Assembly (NCBI GenBank): GCA_023248505.1
Contig: JAHFEM010000058.1
Location: 1 to 8,344, forward strand
Direction of reading: 5' to 3'
Source of the DNA: Nitrospirota bacterium
Lineage (GTDB): Bacteria > Nitrospirota > Nitrospiria > SBBL01 > Manganitrophaceae
DNA: 8,344 nucleotides
Both the position numbers and the translations under genes were made by a program. The notes beneath the pieces were generated by a model. That model saw nothing but the letters and a program-made list of their open reading frames with translations. It ran no database searches and was not told where the DNA came from. Below are positions 1 through 7,293 of this stretch, one piece after another (positions within the stretch are counted from its first letter, which is position 1; every line of letters begins with the position of its first letter).

Positions 1-2
1 AA

Positions 3-47
3 GAGGGAGAAGGGCGAGTTCGAATGGAGGTGGTCTTTGGCGGATAA
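3..47 (+). CDS. Possible 3' end of an upstream gene (partial)
   Basis: A reading frame is open from the left edge and ends with TAA at 45-47, giving the short tail EGEGRVRMEVVFGG. If real, it overlaps the reductase start by 11 bases, which would fit a translationally coupled operon. The piece is too short to identify. The reductase frame itself is also open to the left edge, so this could be chance. Treat it as a candidate only. Confidence 0.2.
   Translation, partial: EGEGRVRMEVVFGG
26..30 (+). promoter_or_regulatory. Ribosome binding site deciding a TTG start
   Basis: GGAGG lies six bases before the TTG at 37-39. The frame is open to the left edge (KREKGEFEWRWS precedes the TTG). However, the protein family normally begins a few residues before the FAD-binding GxGxxG motif, and this site places the start there. 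No other in-frame ATG, GTG or TTG with a good site is visible in the window. Confidence 0.6.
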
Positions 48-3000
48 ACCCAAATTGCGGCTGGCGGTGATCGGCAACGGGATGGCGGGAATCGCCGTGC
101 TCGAAGCGGTCCTGAAGACAGGCGCCCCGATCTCGATCACCCTCTTTGGAGATGAACCGCAGACCCATTATAATCGAATTCTCCTCTCCGACCTTCTCGC
201 CGGAAAGACCGAGGCCGATCGGATCTTCACCCGGCCGCGAACCTGGTATGCAGAGCGGGGGATACAGGCGCAACTCGGCCTGGCGATCACTGCCATCGAT
301 CCGGTGGCCAAGTACGTGACCCATGCAGACGGCGGGGCCACCCCCTACGACGCGCTGGTCATGGCGGTCGGCGGCGTCCCCTTCGTCCCGCCGATCCCGG
401 GACGGGAAAAGAACGGGGTCTTTCTCTTTCGAACCCTCGAAGAAACGGAGCGGATCGTCGCGGCGGCTCGATCGCATCGGCGGGCGGTGGTGATCGGCGG
501 GGGGCTGCTCGGCCTGGAGGCGGCGCGGGGGCTGATCAATTACGGCGTCTCGGTTACCCTCGTCCACCTGGCCGACCGTTTGATGGAGCAGCAGCTCGAT
601 CCCGCCGGGGCCGCCCTCTTGAAGCGGGAGATCGAACGGATGGGAATCCGGGTGTTGCTGAAGAGCACGGCGGAGGCGATTCTCGGAGAAGAGCAGGCGA
701 CCGGCGTTCGCCTCACGACCGGAGAGGAACTCCCCGCCGGGATGGTCCTGATCTGCACCGGGATCCGATCGAACCTGATCCTCGCGCAACAGACCGGCTT
801 GAAGACGAACCGGGGGATTCTTGTAGACGATCGGATGGAGACGAGCCTCCCCGGGATCTTCGCCGTCGGCGATGTCATCGAGCACCGGGAAAAAACCTAC
901 GGCTTGATCGCGCCGCTGAAGGAGCAGGCGGAAGTCCTCGCCGATGTCTTCGCCGGGAAAGATCAGAGGCGATACGCGGGGACGGTCTGCGCCACGACGC
1001 TGAAGGTTGCCGGGATTCATCTCACCTCGGCCGGCGACTTCCTGGGGGGAAGAGGAGCGGAGGAGCTGGTCTTCATCGACACGGAGAAAGCGATCTACAA
1101 GAAATGTGTGATCCGCCAGAACCGGCTGGCCGGCATGATCCTGCTCGGCGACAACAAGGACGGCCCCCGGCTCTTTAATTTGATTCAGAAGGGAGAGGAG
1201 ATCAGCGAGATCAAGCATTCGCTCCTTGGGAATCTCTCTGTCGAGGGGGGCGCGGCCGTCTTGACCGGCGTCGCCGCGCTGCGGGAGACCGACCTCGTCT
1301 GCAACTGCAACAGCGTAACGAAAGGGACGATTCTCGCCGCCATTCGGGAGAAGGGGCTGAAGACCCGCGACGAGGTGGCCGCCTGCACCCAGGCGACGAC
1401 CGGCTGCGGAAGCTGCAGCCAGCTGGTGGATGACCTCCTTAGCGAGACGATCACGGTTCCCGCTAAGAGTCCCGCGTCGATCCTGGCGGCGGAGAAGCCG
1501 TCCGCCAAGGCGGGACCGGCGGCGCTCAAGACGCTCGATCTCGAGAAGATCAAACAGGAGGGCTTGGGAATCGATTTCAACCGGCTGCGGGAGGAGGGAA
1601 GCCCGGCGCTGACCGCCGAGGATTACTACCGCCTCAAGACCTACGGCATCTGCAGCCAGAAACATCCCGGCTACTTCATGGTCCGCATCCGCATTCCAGG
1701 CGGGGCCGTCACCCATCGGCAGCTGATGCATCTGGCCGACCTGGCCGAGACCCACGGCCGCGGGTGGGGGCATCTGACCGTTCGGCAAAGCCTGGAGCTG
1801 CATTGGGTCCGCGTGGAAGAATCGCTCGAAATTTTTGAGAAGCTCGAATCGATCGGTCTTTCCACCCGCTCCGCGTGCGGGCATACGTTGCGGAATGTGA
1901 TGGCCTGCCCGCACGGGGCGGTCGCGCCGGAGGGTCTCTTCGACGTCCAGCCCTGGGCGGCGCGGATCACCGATTACTTCGTGAAGCGGTCCGACCTGAT
2001 CAATCCGACGATGCCGAACCGCTTGAACGTCTACTTTGCCGCCTGCCGGGAGTGCGCCCCCGATGCGGCGATCAACGATATCGGGTTTGTCGCGGTCGAG
2101 CGAAAGACAGAAGAAGGGCAACGGCTCCTCGGTTTCGAACTCTGGGTCGGGGGGAGCTTGGGCGCGCACCCGATGCTCGGTTTCAAGCTCAAGGAGTTTA
2201 TCCCCCTTTCGGATGCGCTGGCGGCCTGTCAGGCGATCTTTGCGATTCACACCAAATTTGGCAACCGGAACAAGGCCAAGTCTCGGCTGAAGCACCTGAT
2301 CGACCAGTGGGGCCGGGAGAAATTTATCGAGACGTTCGAGAAGTTCTTCCTGGAAAAAAGAAATCTCCCCGAGAACCGGGAGGTCCCTCTTCCCTCCCTG
2401 ACGGATTCAGAGCGGCGGCCGCCGCTTTGGAAGCGGATCGGGAACCGCCTCAACCCCGTCCCGGCGCCGGCCTCCCCCGGCCTCCTTCCGCAGCGCCAGC
2501 CGGGCTACGTCCGCCTGACGATCGCCGTCCCGCTCGGCGAGATCCGCGCGGAACAGCTTCGGGCCGTGAGCCGAATCGCCCGGCGGCATGGGAACGGAAT
2601 CATCCACCTCACGAAGGAGCAGCACCTCGCGCTCCACTGGGTCGCGGTCCGGAAAGTCGGCCGGGCCGTTCAGGCGCTGAAGGCGGCCGGCCTCTCTTTG
2701 AAGGGGGCGGAGAACGGACCCGCGCTGCTCGCCTGTCCCGGCACCGAATTCTGCACCCTCGCCGTGACCAACGCGCAAGGGGCGGCGCGCGGCCTGCTCA
2801 ACCATTTCCAGCCGGATGATTCGGAGAGGGGAGCGCTCTGGAGGTCGGTTTCGATCCACATCTCCGGCTGTCCGAACAGTTGCGCCAAACATCAGGTCGC
2901 CGACATCGGTCTCGCCGGAACGATGGCGCCGGTCGGTGAGCTGCGGCGGTTTTCTTACCAGCTCTTCCTCGGCGGCCGGGTCGCGGAGGGGGTTCGACTC

Positions 3001-3228
3001 GGCGTGATGGTCCGCAAGGGGATTACCGAAGAGATGGTCGTTCCGACCGTCGATGCGCTGCTCGGAATCGTCGCGACCCGCCGTCTTGCGGGCGAATCGT
3101 TTCAGGAGACGGTGCTGCGCCTCGGAACCGACCCGATTGCGTCCCTTCTCGAGAAAGAGATCGGCCCGCTCGCGCCCGAATTATCGGAAGCGATCACGAT
3201 GATTCCCGATTTGATCGAAGCAGGATGA
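37..3228 (+). CDS. NAD(P)H-dependent siroheme nitrite (or sulfite) reductase, NirB-NirA type fusion
   Basis: Predicted cytoplasmic enzyme passing electrons from NAD(P)H through FAD and [2Fe-2S] to a [4Fe-4S]-siroheme centre, reducing nitrite to ammonium by six electrons. Domains in order: FAD/NAD(P) oxidoreductase about 5-410 (VIGNGMAG at 11-18, second Rossmann motif VVIGGGLLGLEAA at 151-163, FAD motif GIFAVGD at 273-279); BFD-like [2Fe-2S] domain about 420-470 with C422, C424, C457, C460; Ala/Pro/Lys-rich linker about 471-500; first siroheme-reductase half about 525-775; proline-rich linker about 785-818; second half about 820-1030. The catalytic cluster ligands are C900, C906, C945 and C949 (CPGTEFC and GCPNSC). 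Classical NirB is about 800-850 residues with one ferredoxin-like half domain and one 4Fe-4S domain; this protein has both pairs, as in NirA/CysI. No nirD is adjacent. It starts at TTG and ends 16 bases before the P-II gene, so the two are probably co-transcribed. Nitrite is preferred over sulfite because of the NirB-type front half and the P-II neighbour, but motifs alone cannot separate the two. Confidence 0.88.
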   Translation: MADKPKLRLAVIGNGMAGIAVLEAVLKTGAPISITLFGDEPQTHYNRILLSDLLAGKTEADRIFTRPRTWYAERGIQAQLGLAITAIDPVAKYVTHADGGATPYDALVMAVGGVPFVPPIPGREKNGVFLFRTLEETERIVAAARSHRRAVVIGGGLLGLEAARGLINYGVSVTLVHLADRLMEQQLDPAGAALLKREIERMGIRVLLKSTAEAILGEEQATGVRLTTGEELPAGMVLICTGIRSNLILAQQTGLKTNRGILVDDRMETSLPGIFAVGDVIEHREKTYGLIAPLKEQAEVLADVFAGKDQRRYAGTVCATTLKVAGIHLTSAGDFLGGRGAEELVFIDTEKAIYKKCVIRQNRLAGMILLGDNKDGPRLFNLIQKGEEISEIKHSLLGNLSVEGGAAVLTGVAALRETDLVCNCNSVTKGTILAAIREKGLKTRDEVAACTQATTGCGSCSQLVDDLLSETITVPAKSPASILAAEKPSAKAGPAALKTLDLEKIKQEGLGIDFNRLREEGSPALTAEDYYRLKTYGICSQKHPGYFMVRIRIPGGAVTHRQLMHLADLAETHGRGWGHLTVRQSLELHWVRVEESLEIFEKLESIGLSTRSACGHTLRNVMACPHGAVAPEGLFDVQPWAARITDYFVKRSDLINPTMPNRLNVYFAACRECAPDAAINDIGFVAVERKTEEGQRLLGFELWVGGSLGAHPMLGFKLKEFIPLSDALAACQAIFAIHTKFGNRNKAKSRLKHLIDQWGREKFIETFEKFFLEKRNLPENREVPLPSLTDSERRPPLWKRIGNRLNPVPAPASPGLLPQRQPGYVRLTIAVPLGEIRAEQLRAVSRIARRHGNGIIHLTKEQHLALHWVAVRKVGRAVQALKAAGLSLKGAENGPALLACPGTEFCTLAVTNAQGAARGLLNHFQPDDSERGALWRSVSIHISGCPNSCAKHQVADIGLAGTMAPVGELRRFSYQLFLGGRVAEGVRLGVMVRKGITEEMVVPTVDALLGIVATRRLAGESFQETVLRLGTDPIASLLEKEIGPLAPELSEAITMIPDLIEAG

Positions 3229-3230
3229 AC

Positions 3231-3238
3231 GGAGGAGG
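3231..3238 (+). promoter_or_regulatory. Very strong ribosome binding site for the P-II gene
   Basis: GGAGGAGG sits six bases before the ATG at 3245, in the 16-base gap after the reductase stop. It suggests that the signal protein is translated more strongly than the TTG-started reductase from the same message. Confidence 0.75.
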
Positions 3239-3244
3239 TTTTAA

Positions 3245-3583
3245 ATGAAGATGATCCAAGCCATGATCCGTCCGGAGAAGGAGGGAGAGGTGATCGCCGG
3301 GTTGGAGAAGGCCGGTTTCTATCCCCTGACGCGGCAGGGGGTCTTCGGGAGGGGAAGACAGCGCGGCATTCAGGTCGGCCCCGTCCGCTACGAGGAGCTC
3401 CCCAAGGTCTGGCTGATGATCGTGATCGAGGAGGGGGAGGTCGATCGGGTCGTCGATACGATCAAGATCGCCGCGCGAACCGGGAACCCCGGCGACGGGA
3501 AAATCTTCGTTTCGACGCTCGCCGAATCTCGAACGATCTGGCGGCAGGAATCGGCGGCCGAAAACGTTCGGAAAGAATCTTGA
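3245..3583 (+). CDS. P-II family nitrogen regulatory protein, NifI1/GlnB-like
   Basis: A 112-residue signal protein, the usual P-II length. P-II trimers bind ATP/ADP and 2-oxoglutarate and control nitrogen enzymes, transporters or regulators through a flexible T-loop. Visible signatures are the start MKMIQAMIRPEK, GRQRG at 37-41, LPKV at 52-55, ARTG at 77-80 and GDGKIFVS at 83-90. Compared with E. coli GlnB, the stretch between GRQ(K/R)G and LPKV is about four residues shorter, giving a compact T-loop (IQVGPVRYEE) like that recalled for NifI1 proteins of nitrogenase operons. Y49 lies near the position of the uridylylated Tyr51 of GlnB, but in a different local sequence, so modification is uncertain. 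The gene directly follows the reductase and probably shares its transcript. No nitrogenase or ammonium-transporter gene is in view, so its partner may be the reductase or a glutamine synthetase system elsewhere. Confidence 0.9.
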   Translation: MKMIQAMIRPEKEGEVIAGLEKAGFYPLTRQGVFGRGRQRGIQVGPVRYEELPKVWLMIVIEEGEVDRVVDTIKIAARTGNPGDGKIFVSTLAESRTIWRQESAAENVRKES

Positions 3584-3585
3584 AC

Positions 3586-3604
3586 CCCCCTCTTTACGAG
3601 GGGG
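3586..3604 (+). terminator. Hairpin between convergent genes, possible terminator
   Basis: CCCCCTC (3586-3592) and GAGGGGG (3598-3604) form a perfect 7-bp GC-rich stem with a 5-base loop, starting two bases after the P-II stop codon. No clean T-tract follows, only GCGTTTCCCTCT. It may still end the plus-strand operon, and it lies downstream of the minus-strand dehydrogenase gene as well. Confidence 0.5.
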
Positions 3605-3655
3605 AGGCGTTTCCCTCTGTTCCAGAAAAACTTTTATGCTCAGAAAATCGCACTT

Positions 3656-4846
3656 CTATTGTTTTTGAGCCCCCGGCGCGATCTTAAAAACTTCTCCCCC
3701 ATAGTCGATCAAATAGAGTTCCCGCTGTGCATCCTCCCCGAAGGAGCTGATGCTCTTGCCGGTTTCGAGGAGAAGGCGCCGACCGGTCACGGACCTCCCG
3801 TCGTACCGCAGCGCCCAGAGCCGGCCGTTTCCGAAATCGGCATAAAGATAAGCGCCCGCAAGATCGGGAAGGGCCTTCCCCCGGTAGACATAGCCGCCGA
3901 TGACGGTCGTCCCTTCCGAACGGGGATAGTCGATGAGGGGGGGTTCGAACGGGCTTTTGTCGCACGCCGGATTCACCCCCGGCGTGCAGATCGTTCCCTC
4001 CATGACCTTCCAGCCGTAGTTCCTTCCTTTCCGAATGACATCGATCTCTTCACGGGCGCTCTGCCCGACATCGCCGGCATAGAGAAACCCGGTCGTCGGA
4101 TCGAATGAGAAGCGCCAGGGATTTCGAAGGCCGTAGGCCCAGATTTCGGGGAGGGCGTTTTCGCTCCCGACAAAAGGATTATCCGGCGGAACGCCGTATT
4201 CTTTTCCCGCCGCCTTCCGATCGACATCGATCCGGAGCATCTTGCCGAGAAGGGTCGCCCGATTTTGCGCGTTCCCCTGGGGATCGTTGGCCGAGCCGCC
4301 GTCGCCCAGGCCGATGTAGAGAAAACCGTCGGGGCCGAAGACGATGTTGCCGCCATTGTGATTGGAGAAGGGCTGGGGGATCGTCAGGAGAATTCGCTCG
4401 CTGTTTTTGTCGGCCTCCGCCGGCAGATCGCCGACCTTGAACTCGGAGATCACGGTATGAAGACCGCCGGCGGGGGAGGTGTAGTTGACGAAAAGGCGGC
4501 GGTTCTCGGAAAACTTAGGATGAAAGACCAATCCGAGCAACCCCTTTTCCCCGCCGGAGGTCATCCGATCCTGTATATCGAGGAACGGCTTTTCAGCGAG
4601 CGCTCCGTTCTGCCAGATCCGGACGATCCCCGGCTGCTCGACGATAAAGAGCCGTCCGCTCCCATCCCCGGCATGGAATAGTCCGAGAGGTTGGTTGAAT
4701 CCTTTGGCCACCGATTTCAACTGAATTTCCGGGAAGGGGGAAGAGGCCGCATTCTTCGAGGCAGAGGGAGCATCGTTACAGGAAAGGACGAGGGAGAGAA
4801 GCGAGAGGACCACGGTCCAAGCGCGGCGTTTCGGCGGGTTCAGCAT
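3656..4846 (-). CDS. PQQ-dependent sugar dehydrogenase (GSDH/YliI family), predicted lipoprotein
   Basis: A 396-residue six-bladed beta-propeller of the glucose/sorbosone dehydrogenase family. Known members oxidise aldose sugars with pyrroloquinoline quinone and calcium in the periplasm. The N-terminus has basic residues (KRR), a hydrophobic stretch at 11-22 and a lipobox ending LVLSC with C23, so membrane anchoring as a lipoprotein is predicted. Family motifs are QPGIVRIW at 71-78, GLLGLVFHP at 102-110, NHNGGNIVFGPDGFLYIGLG at 162-181 (H163 is the likely catalytic base), LRIDVD at 204-209 and YGLRNPWRFSFDP at 238-250. C287 and C295 could form a disulfide. Length is normal for the family. The start is ATG at 4846, with GAGG seven bases upstream. 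It follows the GlnE-like gene on the same strand after 123 bases but has its own candidate promoter. The true substrate is unknown; many relatives have no proven activity. Confidence 0.88.
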   Translation of the reverse strand: MLNPPKRRAWTVVLSLLSLVLSCNDAPSASKNAASSPFPEIQLKSVAKGFNQPLGLFHAGDGSGRLFIVEQPGIVRIWQNGALAEKPFLDIQDRMTSGGEKGLLGLVFHPKFSENRRLFVNYTSPAGGLHTVISEFKVGDLPAEADKNSERILLTIPQPFSNHNGGNIVFGPDGFLYIGLGDGGSANDPQGNAQNRATLLGKMLRIDVDRKAAGKEYGVPPDNPFVGSENALPEIWAYGLRNPWRFSFDPTTGFLYAGDVGQSAREEIDVIRKGRNYGWKVMEGTICTPGVNPACDKSPFEPPLIDYPRSEGTTVIGGYVYRGKALPDLAGAYLYADFGNGRLWALRYDGRSVTGRRLLLETGKSISSFGEDAQRELYLIDYGGEVFKIAPGAQKQ

Positions 4847-4875
4847 GAGGGTTCCTCACAGGGGATGATGGGGAC

Positions 4876-4905
4876 AGCGTAGAGAAGCGAGGCGCCCCTT
4901 GTCAA
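4876..4905 (-). promoter_or_regulatory. Candidate promoter of the sugar dehydrogenase gene
   Basis: On the minus strand a perfect TTGACA (4900-4905) is followed 18 bases on by TACGCT (4876-4881), a poor -10 keeping only the T, A and final T of TATAAT. It lies about 30 bases before the start codon. The -35 match is good and the -10 weak, so this is tentative. Confidence 0.35.
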
Positions 4906-4930
4906 GCCGCCTCGGGCCGCGATCGTTCCT

Positions 4931-4958
4931 AGCAAAAAGACGAGATCCCTCTTTTGCT
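4931..4958 (-). terminator. Imperfect inverted repeat after the GlnE-like gene, possible terminator
   Basis: AGCAAAAAGA (4931-4940) and TCTTTTGCT (4950-4958) are inverted repeats with one bulged A and a 9-base loop. They begin about 12 bases past the GlnE-like stop codon as read on the minus strand. The stem is AT-rich and no T-run follows beyond the stem, so termination would be weak at best. Confidence 0.35.
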
Positions 4959-4969
4959 TCTTTCCGACT

Positions 4970-7210
4970 TTAAACGCTCGTCCCCTCTTTATCTTTTTCA
5001 ACAAACAGCCGGACGAAATCGGCATGGGTCCGGCTCATATGATGTTGAATCTCCTTCTCGAGCTCTTTCCGCCCTCGTTCCCAATCGCGCTGGCCGTACC
5101 CCATCCTCCGGGCCAGGAAGGTAAACTCCTCCGACTGGACCTCCGGAAGGATCAGGTCTTTTGCGTGACCCCGGACAATCCGGAGGGCATCGATCAGCGC
5201 TCGAAGGAAAAGATAGGCTTCGTGGAAGTCGATCCAGCGCTTCTTGGAGAGAATCTTCAACCGGCGGAGCTGATCGAGCGCGGTCAGGGTGTGGGGCGTT
5301 CGCAGCGCCGGATGCCGGCGGCCATGCATGATCTGAAGGTATTGAACGGCATATTCGATATCGAGAAGACCGCCCGCGCTATATTTCACGTTGACCTTTC
5401 CCCGGGGAACCAGCTCGTTCATTTGACGCTCCCTTAAGTCCACCGCCGTCTTCAGGTCCCACGGCGCTTCCCCATAGACGAACCGATCGCGATGGGCCTC
5501 CATCTCCCGCCCCAACGTTTCATCCCCGGCGACCCACCTTAGTTTAATCAACGACTGGCGCTCAAAGGGAGCGGCCTCGCCGGCCGGGGCATAGTAGGCC
5601 GTCAGCTGAACGAGCGGGTTCGCCAAAACTCCGGCGTTTCCATACGGGCGAAGCCGTGTGTCGATATGAAAGATTCCCTCCTGCTTTGCCGTGATGAAAT
5701 GGGTGATCTGCTGCGCCAACTTCTCAAAGAAGAATCGGTTGTCGATCGGCTCCGCGCCGTCGGTCTGACCCGGCCCCGCATAGATGAAGAGAAGCTCGAT
5801 ATCGGAGGCATATCCCAACTCGGCTCCTCCGAGCTTTCCCAAGCCACAGATCGCGAAGGGGCAGGGCCGTCCGTTCTCCAGGCGGGGCGCGCCGTATCGC
5901 TTCGTCAGATCGGCTCGGCAGAGGGCTTCGGTCTCTTGAATGACGACCTCAGCCAGATCGGTCAGCGCCTGAGAAAAATCGGTCAGCGTCAGGGACGGTT
6001 CGAGAAGGTGTTTGATGTCGATCCGAAAGAGCTCCCGATCTTTATATTCATTCAAGATCCGTTTTCGCGTTTCCAGACCGGCCCCCTTTCGGAGTTCCCG
6101 GCGCAGATCCCGACGAAGCGCCTCTTTCCCGATCCGAAGTTTTTTCCCTTTGTACTGATCGAGGAGAGGAAGGAGGTTTTCGAACTGGATCCGAAGAAAA
6201 TCCTCCCACAAAAAGTCGGACGTCCCGAAGAGGCGCGCGAGGAGCTGGAGCGTTTCCCGCTTTTTCAGAAAGGAGATCATCGAGCTCGACTTCTCCTCTT
6301 CGATGATCTTGTCGAGCAATTGATCGAAGTGGGCGATCGCTTTCGTCGGATCGGGGGAGCGGACCAGGAAATGGGTGAACTGCTTGATTAATGCGGCCGA
6401 GATCCGAAGCGCCTTTTTCTCCCGCTCTCCGGCGATCTTCCTTCCCCGCCGATCGGAGATGTAGAACCGGTCTTGAATCTCGGCGCCGACATTTTTGATC
6501 TGGACCTTGTGAATATAGATGCCGCGAAGCGAGAGGGCGTTCGAGAAGGCATAGAGAAATCCGGGGGTGTCCTTGCCGTGAATATCGAGGAGGGTCCACC
6601 GTCCCGAGCGCCGGTTGTCGAACCGAACCTTCAGCGGCTGCAGGAGCGCCCCCTCCGCGACCTCCGCTTTGGAGAGGTGGGCGATCAAGTGCCGATTCAC
6701 CCGGTCCCTCGCCTCGTTGAACCGCCCCTGCTCCAGAAGACGAACGAGCGAGACAAGCGCCTCTTCCAGCCGCTGTTGCCGCTCCGCGTCGAATTGTTCT
6801 CCTGGAACCAAGGCGGTCTGAAAGACATCGACGATCTTTCGGCCCGCCGGCCGCTTCGGACCTGCCAAACCGCCTCGCGCCGGCGGGGCTTCTTCATCTG
6901 AAAAAGTGTGGACGTTTCCCGCCTGAATATCGAGGCCGAACGAAGCGAGCAGACCGCAAAGGATTGAGAACTCGGAGAAATAGTCGAAGGCAACCACCGT
7001 GATCTCATAGGCGCGGTCCCTCCTGGAAACGATTTTCAGGGTGGCGGGGCGATCGCGATCAAGACGGGAAGCCATCCGGATATGATCGGCGATCTCCGCG
7101 GGGGAGTAGAGGGAGAGATAGTCCCGATCCATCCGGATGAGGAAGTCTTGAATCCCCTCCATAGGCACAGAAAGCGACAGTAATTTCTTTTCTAACTCTT
7201 TTAAACCCAA
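4970..7210 (-). CDS. GlnE-like adenylyltransferase with N-terminal ACT domains
   Basis: Related to glutamine synthetase adenylyltransferase (GlnE), which attaches AMP to glutamine synthetase to switch it off. Residue numbers below count from the upstream TTG at 7282 (770 residues); the preferred TTG at 7210 gives 746. Order: helical N-terminus with YSPAEIADHIRMASRL (59-74); ACT-like region about 92-157; second ACT-like domain about 228-285 (TLLDIHGKDTPGFLYAFSNA at 230-249); helical linker; nucleotidyltransferase core about 470-560 with GLGKLGGAELGYASDIELLF (480-499), metal-ligand candidates D494 and E496, and IDTRLRPYGNAG (540-551) giving D541; GlnE/GlnD-type helical domain about 600-760 (SAGGLLDIEYAVQYLQ at 635-650). 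Classical GlnE has about 950 residues and two nucleotidyltransferase halves; only the adenylylating, C-terminal-like half is present. The start is chosen because a promoter -10 overlaps the upstream ATG at 7243, while GAGGA lies just before the TTG at 7210. Alternative starts are 7282, 7267, 7243 and 7162. The target protein is inferred, not shown. Confidence 0.8.
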   Translation of the reverse strand: MGLKELEKKLLSLSVPMEGIQDFLIRMDRDYLSLYSPAEIADHIRMASRLDRDRPATLKIVSRRDRAYEITVVAFDYFSEFSILCGLLASFGLDIQAGNVHTFSDEEAPPARGGLAGPKRPAGRKIVDVFQTALVPGEQFDAERQQRLEEALVSLVRLLEQGRFNEARDRVNRHLIAHLSKAEVAEGALLQPLKVRFDNRRSGRWTLLDIHGKDTPGFLYAFSNALSLRGIYIHKVQIKNVGAEIQDRFYISDRRGRKIAGEREKKALRISAALIKQFTHFLVRSPDPTKAIAHFDQLLDKIIEEEKSSSMISFLKKRETLQLLARLFGTSDFLWEDFLRIQFENLLPLLDQYKGKKLRIGKEALRRDLRRELRKGAGLETRKRILNEYKDRELFRIDIKHLLEPSLTLTDFSQALTDLAEVVIQETEALCRADLTKRYGAPRLENGRPCPFAICGLGKLGGAELGYASDIELLFIYAGPGQTDGAEPIDNRFFFEKLAQQITHFITAKQEGIFHIDTRLRPYGNAGVLANPLVQLTAYYAPAGEAAPFERQSLIKLRWVAGDETLGREMEAHRDRFVYGEAPWDLKTAVDLRERQMNELVPRGKVNVKYSAGGLLDIEYAVQYLQIMHGRRHPALRTPHTLTALDQLRRLKILSKKRWIDFHEAYLFLRALIDALRIVRGHAKDLILPEVQSEEFTFLARRMGYGQRDWERGRKELEKEIQHHMSRTHADFVRLFVEKDKEGTSV

Positions 7211-7214
7211 TCGA

Positions 7215-7219
7215 TCCTC
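7215..7219 (-). promoter_or_regulatory. Ribosome binding site supporting the TTG start at 7210
   Basis: On the minus strand GAGGA is followed four bases later by TTG (7208-7210). None of the upstream in-frame starts (TTG 7282, ATG 7267, ATG 7243) has a comparable site. Confidence 0.45.
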
Positions 7220-7241
7220 GCGCTCACCCTCAACCGGGTTC

Positions 7242-7270
7242 ATTATACAGAATCGGGGAAGCCCCATCAA
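7242..7270 (-). promoter_or_regulatory. Sigma-70-type promoter for the GlnE-like gene
   Basis: On the minus strand TTGATG (7265-7270) and a perfect TATAAT (7242-7247) are separated by exactly 17 bases. Transcription would begin near 7235, leaving a leader of about 25 bases before the TTG at 7210. The spacer contains the small palindrome GGGGCTTCCCC. The match is good, but activity is inferred from sequence only. Confidence 0.55.
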
Positions 7271-7277
7271 ATCGCCC

Positions 7278-7293
7278 TGCAAAACAAATTGCA
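7278..7293. repeat. Small dyad between divergent promoters
   Basis: TGCAA-N6-TTGCA forms a 5-bp inverted repeat placed between the minus-strand -35 (7265-7270) and overlapping the plus-strand -35 (7289-7294). The position suits an operator affecting both promoters. It does not match the NtrC consensus arms, and arms this short can arise by chance. Confidence 0.25.

Noticed and set aside
1875..2819. A 314-codon open frame overlapping the reductase on the plus strand
   Set aside because: It is out of frame within the strongly supported reductase, is rich in Arg/Gly/Pro/Ala as expected of GC-rich shadow frames, and shows no recognisable motif.
3659..4108. A plus-strand frame opposite the sugar dehydrogenase
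   Set aside because: The minus-strand frame carries all the GSDH motifs, a lipobox and a good ribosome site; this one carries nothing recognisable.
5666..6391. A 241-codon plus-strand frame opposite the GlnE-like gene
   Set aside because: It is antisense to a gene with clear nucleotidyltransferase and ACT-type motifs. No ribosome site or family signature is visible, so it looks like a shadow.
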